From an uncultured Collinsella sp. (GTDB lineage Bacteria; Actinomycetota; Coriobacteriia; Coriobacteriales; Coriobacteriaceae): a stretch of DNA of 27,756 bases. The notes under the pieces are model-generated. The model saw only the letters and a program-made list of their open reading frames with translations, ran no database searches and had not been told where the DNA came from. How positions within the stretch are numbered: position 1 is the first letter of the stretch; each line of letters begins with the position of its first letter. The translations under genes were made by a program, and so were the position numbers. Of the stretch, positions 15,738 through 24,233 are shown piece after piece. The stretch lies in the NCBI GenBank assembly GCA_900542905.1, contig UQPF01000023.1, positions 1 to 27,756 of the forward strand, written 5' to 3'.

Positions 15738-17765
15738 ATGGAACAAAAGGCCAAGGAGGCAGCCTCGCACGCTGCGATTCCTGTGAGCATCTCGGCGATG
15801 CTCGTCACGCTGGGCGTGGTGTACGGCGATATCGGCACCAGCCCTATGTATGTAACCAAGGCGCTCGTTGCCGGCAACGGCGGCATCGGAAGCGTGACGG
15901 AGGAGTTCGTGCTTGGCGCGCTCTCCCTTGTCGTGTGGACGGTCACGCTGCTGACCACCATCAAGTATGTGCTCATCTCGCTGCGCGCCGATAACCATGG
16001 TGAGGGCGGCATCTTTGCCCTGTACAGCCTGGTCAAGCGCTGTGGCAAGTGGCTTATCATCCCCGCCATGCTGGGTGGCGCCGCGCTGCTCGCCGACGGC
16101 ATCCTGACGCCGGCCGTTACCGTTACCACGGCCATCGAGGGCCTGCGCACCATCCCGGCGGTCCATGCCGTGCTGGGCGATGACCAGGGCCGCGTCGTCG
16201 CCATTACGCTCGCCATCATCATCGCGCTCTTTTTGGTGCAACGCATCGGTACGGCCAAGATCGGTCACGCCTTTGGCCCCATCATGACGCTGTGGTTCCT
16301 GTTCCTGGGCGGCACGGGTCTGTTTTTTGTCTTCCAGCACCCCGCCGTGCTGCTGTGCCTCAACCCGGTGCGCGGCATCGCCTTTTTGCTGAGCCCCAAC
16401 AACCACGCGGGTATCATGATTCTGGGCAGCTGCTTCCTCGCCACCACCGGTGCCGAGGCGCTCTACTCCGACATGGGCCACGTCGGCCGCGGCAACATCT
16501 ACGCCACCTGGCCGTTCGTTAAGTGCTGCCTGCTGCTTTCCTATATGGGCCAGGGCGCTTGGCTTATGAACAACGCTGCCAACCCCGAGCTCATGGGCAT
16601 TGCCGACCTCAACCCGTTCTACCAGATGCTCGCCCCGGGCCTGCGCCCGTTTGCCGTAGGCCTTTCCACCGTTGCGGCCATCATCGCCTCGCAGGCGCTC
16701 ATCACCGGCGCATTCTCGCTGGTGTCCGAGGCCAGCCGTCTGGACCTTATGCCGCACATGCAGGTCTTCTACCCTGCCGAGACCAAGGGCCAGCTCTACA
16801 TCCCCATGGTCAACAACGTCATGCTCGTGGGCTGCGTCATCGTGGTGCTGCTGTTCCAGAACTCGGCGCATATGGAAGCCGCCTACGGCCTTGCCATTAC
16901 GCTGACTATGATGTGCACCACGCTGCTGCTCTTCTTCTACCTGCACGAGGAGCGCAAGCTCAAGGTTGCTCCGTGGATCTTCGCGGCCTTCTTCCTTTTG
17001 CTCGAAGGCTTCTTCTTCGTGAGCTCGCTCACCAAGTTCTTCCACGGCGGCTACTTCACCATCCTCATGGCTGCACTCATCATGGGCATTATGGTGTGCT
17101 GGTACAACGGCACGGCGGTCGAGCAGCGCCAGTTTACGCTGCTGCCGCTGCGCAGCTACCTGCCGCAGCTCAAGCGCCTGCGCGACGACGACCGTTACGA
17201 GCGCATGAGCGACAACGTCGTGTACCTGACCAAGGACACCCATACCGACTACATCGACCGCGATATTGTCTACTCGATCTTGGACAAGCATCCCAAGCGT
17301 GCCCACGCCTGGTGGTTTGTGAACGTCGAGACCATGGACGAACCGCATACCTTTGCCTATTCGGTCGAGACGTTCGGCACCGACTACGTGTTCCGCGTGC
17401 ATCTGTACCTGGGCTACAAGATCAACCAGCGCGTCAATGCCTACCTGCGTCAGGTTGTTCAGGACCTGGCTGCCACCGGCGAGCTGCCGCCGCAGACGCA
17501 TGACTACTCGGTCTACAAGGATCCGGGTAACATCGGCACGTTCAAGTTCGTCCTGATCCGTAAGCTTCTGGCGCCCGAAAGCGATGTGGAGCCCAGCGAG
17601 CGTACGGCCATCACGCTCAAGTACATCATCCGCCGCGCCGCCGGCACGCCCGCGCGTTGGTACGGCCTGGAGAACTCCAACGTGAGCTTTGAGTACGTGC
17701 CGCTGTTCACCAAGTTCAAGGCCGTGAATAAGATGCAGCGCCTGGCTCCCAACGAGCGGCCGTAG
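15738..17765 (+). CDS. kup: KUP family potassium uptake transporter
   Basis: A 675-residue K+ uptake permease of the KUP/HAK/KT family, thought to act as a K+/H+ symporter in the cytoplasmic membrane. The family signature GVVYGDIGTSPMY occurs at residues about 26-38. It is followed by an NHGEGGIFALYSL segment and a GAALLADGILTPAVTV helix, then about twelve hydrophobic helices to residue 450 and a 220-residue cytosolic C-terminal domain. The length is normal for the family. The start is ATG 15738 with GGGAGG at 15722-15727; a TTG at 15720 would overlap the ribosome site. A small membrane protein gene and a KdpDE-like pair follow on the same strand, making this a potassium-homeostasis block. 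Confidence 0.95.
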   Translation: MEQKAKEAASHAAIPVSISAMLVTLGVVYGDIGTSPMYVTKALVAGNGGIGSVTEEFVLGALSLVVWTVTLLTTIKYVLISLRADNHGEGGIFALYSLVKRCGKWLIIPAMLGGAALLADGILTPAVTVTTAIEGLRTIPAVHAVLGDDQGRVVAITLAIIIALFLVQRIGTAKIGHAFGPIMTLWFLFLGGTGLFFVFQHPAVLLCLNPVRGIAFLLSPNNHAGIMILGSCFLATTGAEALYSDMGHVGRGNIYATWPFVKCCLLLSYMGQGAWLMNNAANPELMGIADLNPFYQMLAPGLRPFAVGLSTVAAIIASQALITGAFSLVSEASRLDLMPHMQVFYPAETKGQLYIPMVNNVMLVGCVIVVLLFQNSAHMEAAYGLAITLTMMCTTLLLFFYLHEERKLKVAPWIFAAFFLLLEGFFFVSSLTKFFHGGYFTILMAALIMGIMVCWYNGTAVEQRQFTLLPLRSYLPQLKRLRDDDRYERMSDNVVYLTKDTHTDYIDRDIVYSILDKHPKRAHAWWFVNVETMDEPHTFAYSVETFGTDYVFRVHLYLGYKINQRVNAYLRQVVQDLAATGELPPQTHDYSVYKDPGNIGTFKFVLIRKLLAPESDVEPSERTAITLKYIIRRAAGTPARWYGLENSNVSFEYVPLFTKFKAVNKMQRLAPNERP

Positions 17766-17825
17766 ACGTCGGCGGCTACACGGAGTTGGTTTTTGATGGA
17801 TAAGCATGAGGCCGGGGAGGTAAAC

Positions 17826-18020
17826 ATGGATACAAAGGCGCTCGATGGCCGTGAGGCGGTGGTCGAAATGGTGCGTGAGGCGCGCGTCGACGCCGCCGAA
17901 GATCGGTTCTTTACGAATCGTGCCAACATGGATATGGCCGATCGCGTAATTTCGATCGTGGCACTGGTATTTGGAGCGGTGTGCGTGTGTGCCCTGCTCG
18001 CGCACGTGCTGTTTGTCTAG
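17826..18020 (+). CDS. Small single-pass membrane protein, unknown function
   Basis: I do not recognise this protein. It has 64 residues: a charged N-terminal half (MDTKALDGREAVVEMVREAR...), a single hydrophobic segment near the end (VISIVALVFGAVCVCALLAH) and almost no tail, so the N-terminus is probably cytosolic. ATG 17826 has GGGGAGG six bases upstream. ATG 17796 is a weaker alternative (GGAG 10 bases upstream) that adds 10 residues. The gene follows kup by 60 bp and precedes a terminator and the kdpD-like gene. A small regulatory or accessory subunit of Kup is a guess from position only. Confidence 0.65.
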   Translation: MDTKALDGREAVVEMVREARVDAAEDRFFTNRANMDMADRVISIVALVFGAVCVCALLAHVLFV

Positions 18021-18065
18021 CGACCGCAGGTTGCAAAGGCTATACACTTGGAACCACCACAAGGG

Positions 18066-18110
18066 AAACCACTACAAAGGTGCCTGTCCCTTTGTGGTGG
18101 TTTTTGTTTT
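18066..18110 (+). terminator. Terminator hairpin with REP-like core before the kdpD-like gene
   Basis: AAACCACTACAAAGG (18066-18080) pairs fully with CCTTTGTGGTGGTTT (18089-18103), including one G-U, and is followed by TTGTTTTT. It should end transcripts from kup and the small gene 22 bp before the kdpD-like start, so the two-component genes need their own promoter or read-through. Confidence 0.75.
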
Positions 18111-18131
18111 TGAGAGAGGGGCGGGGCGCTG

Positions 18132-19757
18132 ATGGACGTCCGTGCGGACGGTGATATTGCCGAGAACTTTTGGTGGCGGCGCACTACGATGACGCGTCGC
18201 GGCCCCCTGTACGATATCTGCGTGTCGGTGGGGCTGCTGGTCGCGGCGACGATTGTGGGCGCGCTGCTCGACCATCCGGGTCTCGCGCCGAGCATCATGA
18301 TCGTCTATGTGTTCGCCGTTCAGCTGTGCGCATTCTTTACCTGGAGTCGCCTGTATTGCTTGCTGAGCTCGGCTGCCGCCGTGGCGCTCTACAACTTCTT
18401 GTTTGTCGACCCGCGCTGCTCGCTGTCGTTTATCGACCGTGTCTATCCCGGCATGTTCTTCATCATGTTTGTGGTCTCGCTTGTGTCGAGCTCGATTGCG
18501 TTGGCCCTGCGCCGCGCCTTGGCGCAGGCTGCCGCCAGCGACCGTCGCACGCATATGGTGCTCGAGACCAATCGCATGCTGCAGCGGTGCGCCGATCAGC
18601 AGCAGATTGTCCATGCCATGGCAACGCAGCTGGCGCGTCTTTCGGGCTGTCCGGTCGTGTGGTACAGCGCCGACGCCGAGGGCGATGACCTGCTGCCGCG
18701 TTCGACATACACGGCCGTGGGCGATGCCGCACCGGTGCGCGAACTGGCGCCGCAGATGCCGCCGCGGCTCTCGGCGTCCGCCTATGTGGGAACGCCGCTC
18801 GACGCCACGTTTGGCGGCTCGGCGTTTTATGGCATCTACCTGACGGTTCGCACAGGCGACGGCTTCGCGCGCTCGGGCGACCCCGCCTCGGTGGTGGGCG
18901 TGCTGGCTATCGTTGCCGAGCCCGACGTGCTGACGCACGAGGAGCGAACACTTGCCGATGCCATCGTGAGCGAAGGCGAGCTGGCGCTCGATCGCGCCCG
19001 CGCCATGGAGGCTCGCGAGGAAGCGGCGGTGCTCGCCAAAAACGAACAGCTGCGTGCCAACTTGCTGCGCTCCATCTCGCACGACCTGCGTACGCCGCTC
19101 ACCAGTATTTCGGGTAATGCCGACGTGTTGCTCGACCAGGGCTCGACCGGCACGGCCGTGCTCGACGACCAGACACGCCGCGGCATGCTCCTATCCATTC
19201 GCTCGGACGCGCAATGGCTCAACGCCACTGTCGAGAATCTGCTCGCCATCACCAAGCTCGAGGGTGGCGGTATGCGCCTGTCGACCACGCTCGAGCTCAT
19301 GGACGATATCGTCGAGGAGGCGCTGCGCCACGTGAACCCGGCCGTGCGCGAGCACGACCTTAAGGTGGTGGCGTGCGATGAGCCGGCGCTCGTCAACGTC
19401 GACGCGCGCCTGATGGTGCAGCTGGTGGTCAACCTGGTGAACAACGCCATTGCCTATACGCCCGCGGGCTCGCATATCGTAATCTCGATTGGCGTCCATG
19501 ATGGATGCGTGGCGTGCTCGGTTGCTGATGATGGCCCGGGCATTGCGCCCGAGGACCGCGAGCGGATCTTTGAGTCGTTCTACACCGCCAACCATGGCCT
19601 GGCCGACAGCTGCCGCAGTGTGGGCTTGGGGCTTTCGCTCTGCCGCTCCATTGCGCTGGCACATGGCGGTAGCATAGAGGTTACCGCGGCGGACCCTCAC
19701 GGTTCGGTCTTTACGATTGAGCTTCCCGCCGCCGACGTTTCGTTTGATAAGGAGTAG
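18132..19757 (+). CDS. KdpD-like sensor histidine kinase lacking the KdpD N-terminal domain
   Basis: A 541-residue membrane histidine kinase. It has four hydrophobic segments (about 25-135) of the DUF4118/KdpD type, then a GAF-like region, a coiled linker, an H-box SISHDLRTPLTSISGNA with phospho-acceptor His317, and an ATPase domain with N-box NLVNNAIAYTP, VADDGPGIAPEDRERIFESF (D/F boxes) and GLGLSLC (G-box). The kinase core matches KdpD, but the roughly 350-residue cytosolic N-terminal KdpD sensor plus USP domain of E. coli KdpD is absent. The start is ATG 18132 after a G-rich ribosome site. The response regulator gene begins 4 bp after its stop, so the two are co-transcribed. The signal is probably K+ limitation or osmotic state, inferred from kup next door. 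Confidence 0.9.
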   Translation: MDVRADGDIAENFWWRRTTMTRRGPLYDICVSVGLLVAATIVGALLDHPGLAPSIMIVYVFAVQLCAFFTWSRLYCLLSSAAAVALYNFLFVDPRCSLSFIDRVYPGMFFIMFVVSLVSSSIALALRRALAQAAASDRRTHMVLETNRMLQRCADQQQIVHAMATQLARLSGCPVVWYSADAEGDDLLPRSTYTAVGDAAPVRELAPQMPPRLSASAYVGTPLDATFGGSAFYGIYLTVRTGDGFARSGDPASVVGVLAIVAEPDVLTHEERTLADAIVSEGELALDRARAMEAREEAAVLAKNEQLRANLLRSISHDLRTPLTSISGNADVLLDQGSTGTAVLDDQTRRGMLLSIRSDAQWLNATVENLLAITKLEGGGMRLSTTLELMDDIVEEALRHVNPAVREHDLKVVACDEPALVNVDARLMVQLVVNLVNNAIAYTPAGSHIVISIGVHDGCVACSVADDGPGIAPEDRERIFESFYTANHGLADSCRSVGLGLSLCRSIALAHGGSIEVTAADPHGSVFTIELPAADVSFDKE

Positions 19758-19761
19758 CGCT

Positions 19762-20475
19762 GTGCCGAACTCTGCCGTGAAACCGCTCATCTTGGTCGTT
19801 GAGGACGATCCCGCCGTCCGCAACCTTATCGTCGCCGCGCTCGAGGCGCACGGTTTGCGCCATATGGCTGTGGAGACCGCCCACGCCGCCATCGCCGCCG
19901 CTTCGTCGCAGGCGCCGAGCATTGTGCTGCTCGATCTGGGCCTGCCCGATATGGACGGCGTCAAGGTGGTGGAGTCGGTGCGCGCGTGGTCGGGCATGCC
20001 GATCATCGTGGTTTCGGCGCGCAGCGAGGACGCGGACAAGATCCGAGCGCTCGATGCCGGCGCCGATGACTACCTGACTAAGCCGTTTTCGGTCGAGGAG
20101 CTGCTCGCGCGCATTCGCACCACGCTCAGGCGCCTTTCGTATGCGCAGGCGGGCGGTGTTGTCTCCGAGGGCTCGTTCGATACCGGCGAGTTGCATATCG
20201 ATTTTGATGCCGGCATCGCCACGATGGATGGCGAGGAGCTGCATCTGACGCCGATCGAGTATAAGTTGCTCTGCTTGCTGGCGCACAACGCCGACAAGGT
20301 GCTGACGCACCAATATATCCTGCACGAGATTTGGGGCACGGCGACCAAGAGCGATCTGGCGAGCCTGCGCGTCTTTATGGGCACGTTGCGTAAGAAGATC
20401 GAGTCCGACCCCGCGCATCCGCGCTATATCCAAACGCACGTGGGCATTGGCTATCGCCTGGTCACCCAAGGCTAG
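19762..20475 (+). CDS. KdpE-like OmpR-family response regulator
   Basis: A 237-residue two-domain regulator. The receiver domain has the acidic pair EDD near residue 12, phospho-acceptor Asp58 in LLDLGLPDMDG, VVSAR for the conserved Ser/Thr, and Lys in DDYLTKPF. The winged-helix DNA-binding domain (about 135-237) has LTPIEYKLLCLLAHNADKVL, HQYILHEIWG and the wing YIQTHVGIGYRL, close to KdpE. The start is GTG 19762 with AAGGAG seven bases upstream; an upstream in-frame codon at 19717 would lie inside the kinase gene. It is cognate with the preceding kinase. No kdpFABC genes are in the window, so kup itself is the likely local target. Confidence 0.93.
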   Translation: MPNSAVKPLILVVEDDPAVRNLIVAALEAHGLRHMAVETAHAAIAAASSQAPSIVLLDLGLPDMDGVKVVESVRAWSGMPIIVVSARSEDADKIRALDAGADDYLTKPFSVEELLARIRTTLRRLSYAQAGGVVSEGSFDTGELHIDFDAGIATMDGEELHLTPIEYKLLCLLAHNADKVLTHQYILHEIWGTATKSDLASLRVFMGTLRKKIESDPAHPRYIQTHVGIGYRLVTQG

Positions 20476-20499
20476 ATCGCCAACCATCATCCCAATATG

Positions 20500-20566
20500 A
20501 GTTGCGGTGAAATACGGTCTAAATTTGCCTAATTCCAGGCAAAACAGTCCGTATTCCACCGCAACT
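20500..20566 (+). terminator. Long hairpin between convergent kdpE-like and rlmKL genes
   Basis: The 31-base arm starting AGTTGCGGTGAAATACGG (20500-20530) pairs with 20537-20566, with two small imperfections, around a 6-base loop. TTTGTTATTT follows on the plus strand. It begins 24 bp after the response regulator stop and ends 3 bp before the rlmKL stop. It probably terminates both genes and may belong to another dispersed hairpin family. Confidence 0.7.
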
Positions 20567-20569
20567 TTG

Positions 20570-23137
20570 TTATTTGCCCTTGGGCTTGCTGGCGTAGAAC
20601 TTCTTCTTTTTGGGCTTGCCGGCGGGGGAGGGCTTGCCGTCGCCGCGCGGCCCTCGGTCGCCGGCCTGCGCGTGCGCGGGTGCTGCTGCGCGAGGCTTGC
20701 GGGCCTCGGGGTTGCGTAGTTCCTCGACGCGCTCGGCAATTTCCTCGGCGCTAAAGCCGACCTCGGCCATGGCGTCCTCGATGGGCAGGCGGCGCACGAT
20801 GTAGCAGTGGTGCACCTTCTGGTTGCGCGCGAAGTCCTCGGGGATGGTCTGCGCCGTAATGTCCTCCAGCACGACGCCCGCGCGCGCGAGCTTGCGCGTT
20901 TCGGGGCGGAAGCCGCGCAGGTTGCAGCTAAAGATGGCATGGCCGCCCTGCGCGAGCAGGCGCGATACGCCAGCCAAAAGCTCAACATGGTCGCGCTGGA
21001 CATCCCAGGTGCGACGGCCCATCTTGGACGAGTTCGAGAACGTGGGCGGGTCGACAAAGATCAGGTCCCAGCGGTTGCGCGTCTGGCGCTGGTCGCGAAT
21101 CCAAGCGAGCACGTCGTCGCGCACAAAATGATGCTGAGGCCCCACAAAGCCGTTCTGGCGCATGTTGCGCTCGGCCCAGTCCAGATAGGTATTGGAGAGG
21201 TCGACCGTCACGGTCTCCTCGACGCCGCCATCGGCCGCGTAGCAGGTGGCAGTGCCGGTGTAGGCAAACAGATTGAGGAAGCGGCGCGCCTGCTTGGCGT
21301 GCTCGCGCACCAGGTTGCGGGTGACGCGGTGGTCCAAGAAGATGCCGACGTCCAGGTAGTCGTCAAAGTTGACGGCAAAGGTGAGGCCGCCCTCTTCGAT
21401 GAGCGGCAGGCGACGACGCGCGATATTGGCGCGCTCACCCGAGCCGCCCTTGCCGGCGCCCTGCTTGCCGTACTGCGAGCCGCCGCGCGAACGCATGCGG
21501 GCCTTGGCGTGCACATGCTCGGCGGGAACATCTAGGATGCGCGGCGCGATGGCCAGAATGTCGAGCATACGGGCCTGGGCCAGTGCGGGGTCGATGGTCT
21601 TGGGCGCGGCGTATTCGGCGATGACGAGCCAGCGGCCCGGCGTCTGCGGGCAACCCTCGTACAGGTCGATAGCGGCGGAGTAGTCGGGCAGGTCGGCATC
21701 GTAGACGCGGTAGCAGCTCACGCCCTCGCGCCTGGCCCACTTGCGGCGCAGACGGGCATTCTTGCGCAGGCGGTTGGCGAACTGCTCGGACTCGGGGATG
21801 AGCACGGGCAGCGGCTTGCCGTCGCCCAGGTCGAGCATGGCGGCAGGCTCGGGCATGGCGGAAGCGGCGGCTTCATCGTTGACTTCGTTGGCATCCGCAG
21901 CCTCGGCCTCGGCATCCGCACTGGTCGCAGCCTCAAACGCTGCGGCGGCGTGGTCGAGCGAAGGCCAGACTTCGACGGTCGCCTCTTCGTTGTTGGGCAT
22001 GACGGCGATCGAGCGCTCGGGCTCGGTGTGGAGCGCGCGGGCCAGCAATCCGTCGCGGGTGAGCGCGGCGACCGGCGCCGCGGCAAGCTCGGGCGCGCGG
22101 CGCAACTCGCCGATGAGCGTCATGGTGTCATGCATGAGCGAAAGCGGTGTCTCGGTCGTATCCGCGACCACGGCGGCGCCGGCGACAGCGCCCGCGTGGT
22201 CCAGTACGGTGGCGGACTTGGCGGCGCAAAAATCGACAAAGCGCTTGTAGCCGGCACATTTAACCATGCGCTCAGCGGTTTTGCGGGCGGCGGGGTCAAC
22301 ATCCACGGCCACGATGCGCGCCTGGCGCTCGCGCGCTGCCGCCTCGCGCCCGCGCGCCTCGGCAAGCAGCTGCTCCCACAGGGCGGCATCGTGCAGCTGC
22401 CAGCCCTCAAAGCCCCAGCGCTCGCGTGCGGCGCCCGGGGCGCGGTCGGTCAGAATGTTCACGGCCTCCAGCAGCAGACCGCCGCCGGCGCACGAGGCAT
22501 CGATCAGCGTGGGAAGGGCTTCGTTCTCGTAATCGTCGGCCGTCAGCTCGCGCTCGCATAGTGCGGTCCAGCCGACCTGCGCCAGCACCAGGGCGGCGTA
22601 GTCGGGGCGCAGCACGTGCGCGCCCTCGCCGGCGCGGGTCGCTGCGGGCGGTAGGCGTTTGAACAGCGGGTCGCCCGAAAGGTCCAGGCTGATGCTCGCG
22701 CGGCGCTGACGCAGCGAAAGCAGCAGGTGAACATCGGGATCGGCGGCGTCGACATCGGCGCGACGGCCCGTGGTTTCGGCCAAGCGGTCGCACAATGCGT
22801 CCTTGGCGCGCAGGGCCGAGAAGCGCGTGTTGCGCAGCTGCTCGGTCACGCCGCGGGCGGTAATGGCGATGGTGGCGCCGGGGCGGACGATGCTCTCCCA
22901 GGCGATGTCGTAAACGCTATCGTGCAGTTCATCGGCATCCTGCGCCTCAAAGCGCCCGAGTACCACGAACACGCGGCTCGCCAGGCGCGACCACAGACAG
23001 GCGCGGTAGCCTTCTTCGAGCTCGCCCTCAAACGTAGCGCGGCCTTTCAGGCGGCGGACATGCGAAAGCCCGAGGCGTTTAAGCTCATCGGCGAGTGCGG
23101 ACTCAAAGCCCTCGGGGCAGCTTGCGTAAAATTCCAT
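20570..23137 (-). CDS. rlmL: Fused 23S rRNA methyltransferase RlmKL, N-terminal catalytic motifs degenerate
   Basis: An 855-residue protein with the RlmKL architecture, which in E. coli makes m2G2445 (RlmL half) and m7G2069 (RlmK half) in 23S rRNA. It has an N-terminal ferredoxin-like/THUMP region (1-160), an RlmL-type methyltransferase domain, an Ala/Glu-rich insertion (about 400-430), and an RlmK domain with SAM motif FAYTGTATC (from 624) and catalytic VDPPTFSNSSKM (Asp696). In the RlmL half the expected DPMCGSGT motif reads DASCAGGG (from 213), and where NPPYGER is expected the sequence reads ADTTETP (about 325), so that half may be inactive. The basic C-terminal tail (KPKKKKFYASKPKGK) may bind RNA. 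ATG 23137 has GAGAGG seven bases upstream. Confidence 0.9.
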   Translation of the reverse strand: MEFYASCPEGFESALADELKRLGLSHVRRLKGRATFEGELEEGYRACLWSRLASRVFVVLGRFEAQDADELHDSVYDIAWESIVRPGATIAITARGVTEQLRNTRFSALRAKDALCDRLAETTGRRADVDAADPDVHLLLSLRQRRASISLDLSGDPLFKRLPPAATRAGEGAHVLRPDYAALVLAQVGWTALCERELTADDYENEALPTLIDASCAGGGLLLEAVNILTDRAPGAARERWGFEGWQLHDAALWEQLLAEARGREAAARERQARIVAVDVDPAARKTAERMVKCAGYKRFVDFCAAKSATVLDHAGAVAGAAVVADTTETPLSLMHDTMTLIGELRRAPELAAAPVAALTRDGLLARALHTEPERSIAVMPNNEEATVEVWPSLDHAAAAFEAATSADAEAEAADANEVNDEAAASAMPEPAAMLDLGDGKPLPVLIPESEQFANRLRKNARLRRKWARREGVSCYRVYDADLPDYSAAIDLYEGCPQTPGRWLVIAEYAAPKTIDPALAQARMLDILAIAPRILDVPAEHVHAKARMRSRGGSQYGKQGAGKGGSGERANIARRRLPLIEEGGLTFAVNFDDYLDVGIFLDHRVTRNLVREHAKQARRFLNLFAYTGTATCYAADGGVEETVTVDLSNTYLDWAERNMRQNGFVGPQHHFVRDDVLAWIRDQRQTRNRWDLIFVDPPTFSNSSKMGRRTWDVQRDHVELLAGVSRLLAQGGHAIFSCNLRGFRPETRKLARAGVVLEDITAQTIPEDFARNQKVHHCYIVRRLPIEDAMAEVGFSAEEIAERVEELRNPEARKPRAAAPAHAQAGDRGPRGDGKPSPAGKPKKKKFYASKPKGK

Positions 23138-23165
23138 GGGTGACCTCTCTGGTTGCGTCGCTCCA

Positions 23166-23171
23166 TTATAT
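23166..23171 (-). promoter_or_regulatory. -10 element of rlmKL
   Basis: The minus strand reads TATAAT here, about 29 bp before the rlmKL start. No good -35 is visible. The same few bases on the plus strand (TATATGAT) could serve as -10 for the divergent HAD gene, so the two promoters may overlap. Confidence 0.4.
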
Positions 23172-23212
23172 GATGGATGCTTCGTTTGCCCTTATCCTCG
23201 AAAGGAACCCAT

Positions 23213-24040
23213 ATGATTGATGCGTGTCCCGAACCCGCTGTGCTCTTTTTTGACGTGGACGGCACGCTGACGTCGTTCGATCCCGACGATATGACCGATA
23301 AGGACTTTTCGGCGGTTCGCCCTTCGCAGACGGTGGTTGAGGCGTTCCATGCACTGCGCGATGCGGGGCACAAGGCGTTTATCTGCACGGGTCGTCCCCT
23401 GTGGCTCATCGCGGACAGTTTGCGTGCGCTCGACCCCGCGGGCGTCGTTGCCATGGCGGGGGCCACGCTCGAGGTCGAGGGCCGCGTGGCACACGAGGAC
23501 TGCATTGACGAGGACATTGTTGAGGAGCTCGCGCGTCGCATTACTGTGGCGGGCGGCGAGGCGTTGTTCGAGACGAACGGTGCCACCTATTCACTTGAGC
23601 CAGTTGGTGTCGAACAGTCATTTCTGCTAGGCGCCGGCGTGGTGCATGGCGTTGATCAGATGCGCGTCGATGGGCATTTGCGCGTAGGCAAGGTGTGCAT
23701 TAACGCGTGCGACCTAGCTCGCGTAGCCAACGACGATGGCTTTATCGAGCGCGAGTTTGAGCTGTGCAACACCGGTGGTCAGAATCGCGAGCTGAGCCCC
23801 AAGGGCATCGACAAGGGCGTGGGCGTGGCGCGAGCGCTGGAATACCTGGGTCGCACCGGCAACGCGCGCACCTTTGGCTTTGGCGATTCCGGCAACGATC
23901 TGGGTATGCTCGCCGCCGTCGAGACGGCTGTAGCCATGGGCAACGCCATGCCCGAGGTCAAGGCAGTCGCCGACTACGTGACCGACGATGTCGCACACGA
24001 TGGCACCGTCACAGCGATGCAACATTTCGGCCTCATCTAA
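23213..24040 (+). CDS. HAD-superfamily (Cof-like, subclass IIB) phosphatase
   Basis: A 275-residue cytosolic hydrolase of the haloacid dehalogenase superfamily. Motif I is FFDVDGTLT, with nucleophile Asp14 and acid/base Asp16. Motif II is ICTGRP, and motif IV is GFGDSGNDLGML with the metal-binding aspartates. A cap domain lies between motifs II and III, as in the IIB (Cof) subclass that dephosphorylates sugar phosphates, nucleotides or cofactors. The C-terminal AVAMGNAMPEVKAVADYVTDDVAHDGT is the usual family ending. The start is ATG 23213 with AAAGGA seven bases upstream. It is divergent from rlmKL with a 75 bp gap. The substrate cannot be assigned. Confidence 0.9.
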   Translation: MIDACPEPAVLFFDVDGTLTSFDPDDMTDKDFSAVRPSQTVVEAFHALRDAGHKAFICTGRPLWLIADSLRALDPAGVVAMAGATLEVEGRVAHEDCIDEDIVEELARRITVAGGEALFETNGATYSLEPVGVEQSFLLGAGVVHGVDQMRVDGHLRVGKVCINACDLARVANDDGFIEREFELCNTGGQNRELSPKGIDKGVGVARALEYLGRTGNARTFGFGDSGNDLGMLAAVETAVAMGNAMPEVKAVADYVTDDVAHDGTVTAMQHFGLI

Positions 24041-24111
24041 TGAATCTCGCCTTCTGACGTTTGCTCAAACTGCGACTCTTTGCTTTTGCATGCTCAATCG
24101 ATTTATCAATC

Positions 24112-24127
24112 CAAACACTGAGGTGTT
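24112..24127 (+). terminator. Short hairpin after the HAD gene
   Basis: AAACAC and GTGTTT pair around TGAG, 72 bp past the HAD stop. The stem is only 6 bp and has no T-run, so it is at best a weak terminator. Confidence 0.25.
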
Positions 24128-24168
24128 TATACCGTTCGCCGAGAAGATAAAAACCCGCAGTTCACGCC

Positions 24169-24197
24169 TTGATAAACGTAGGTAAAGTGTTTAGCAG
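24169..24197 (+). promoter_or_regulatory. Promoter of the transaldolase-family gene
   Basis: TTGATA (24169-24174) and TAGCAG (24192-24197) are 17 bases apart, giving a predicted leader of about 30 nt. The -35 is good and the -10 is weak. Confidence 0.4.
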
Positions 24198-24233
24198 TTT
24201 ATCGGCCGTATGCTAACGAAAGGAATCAGGCAG

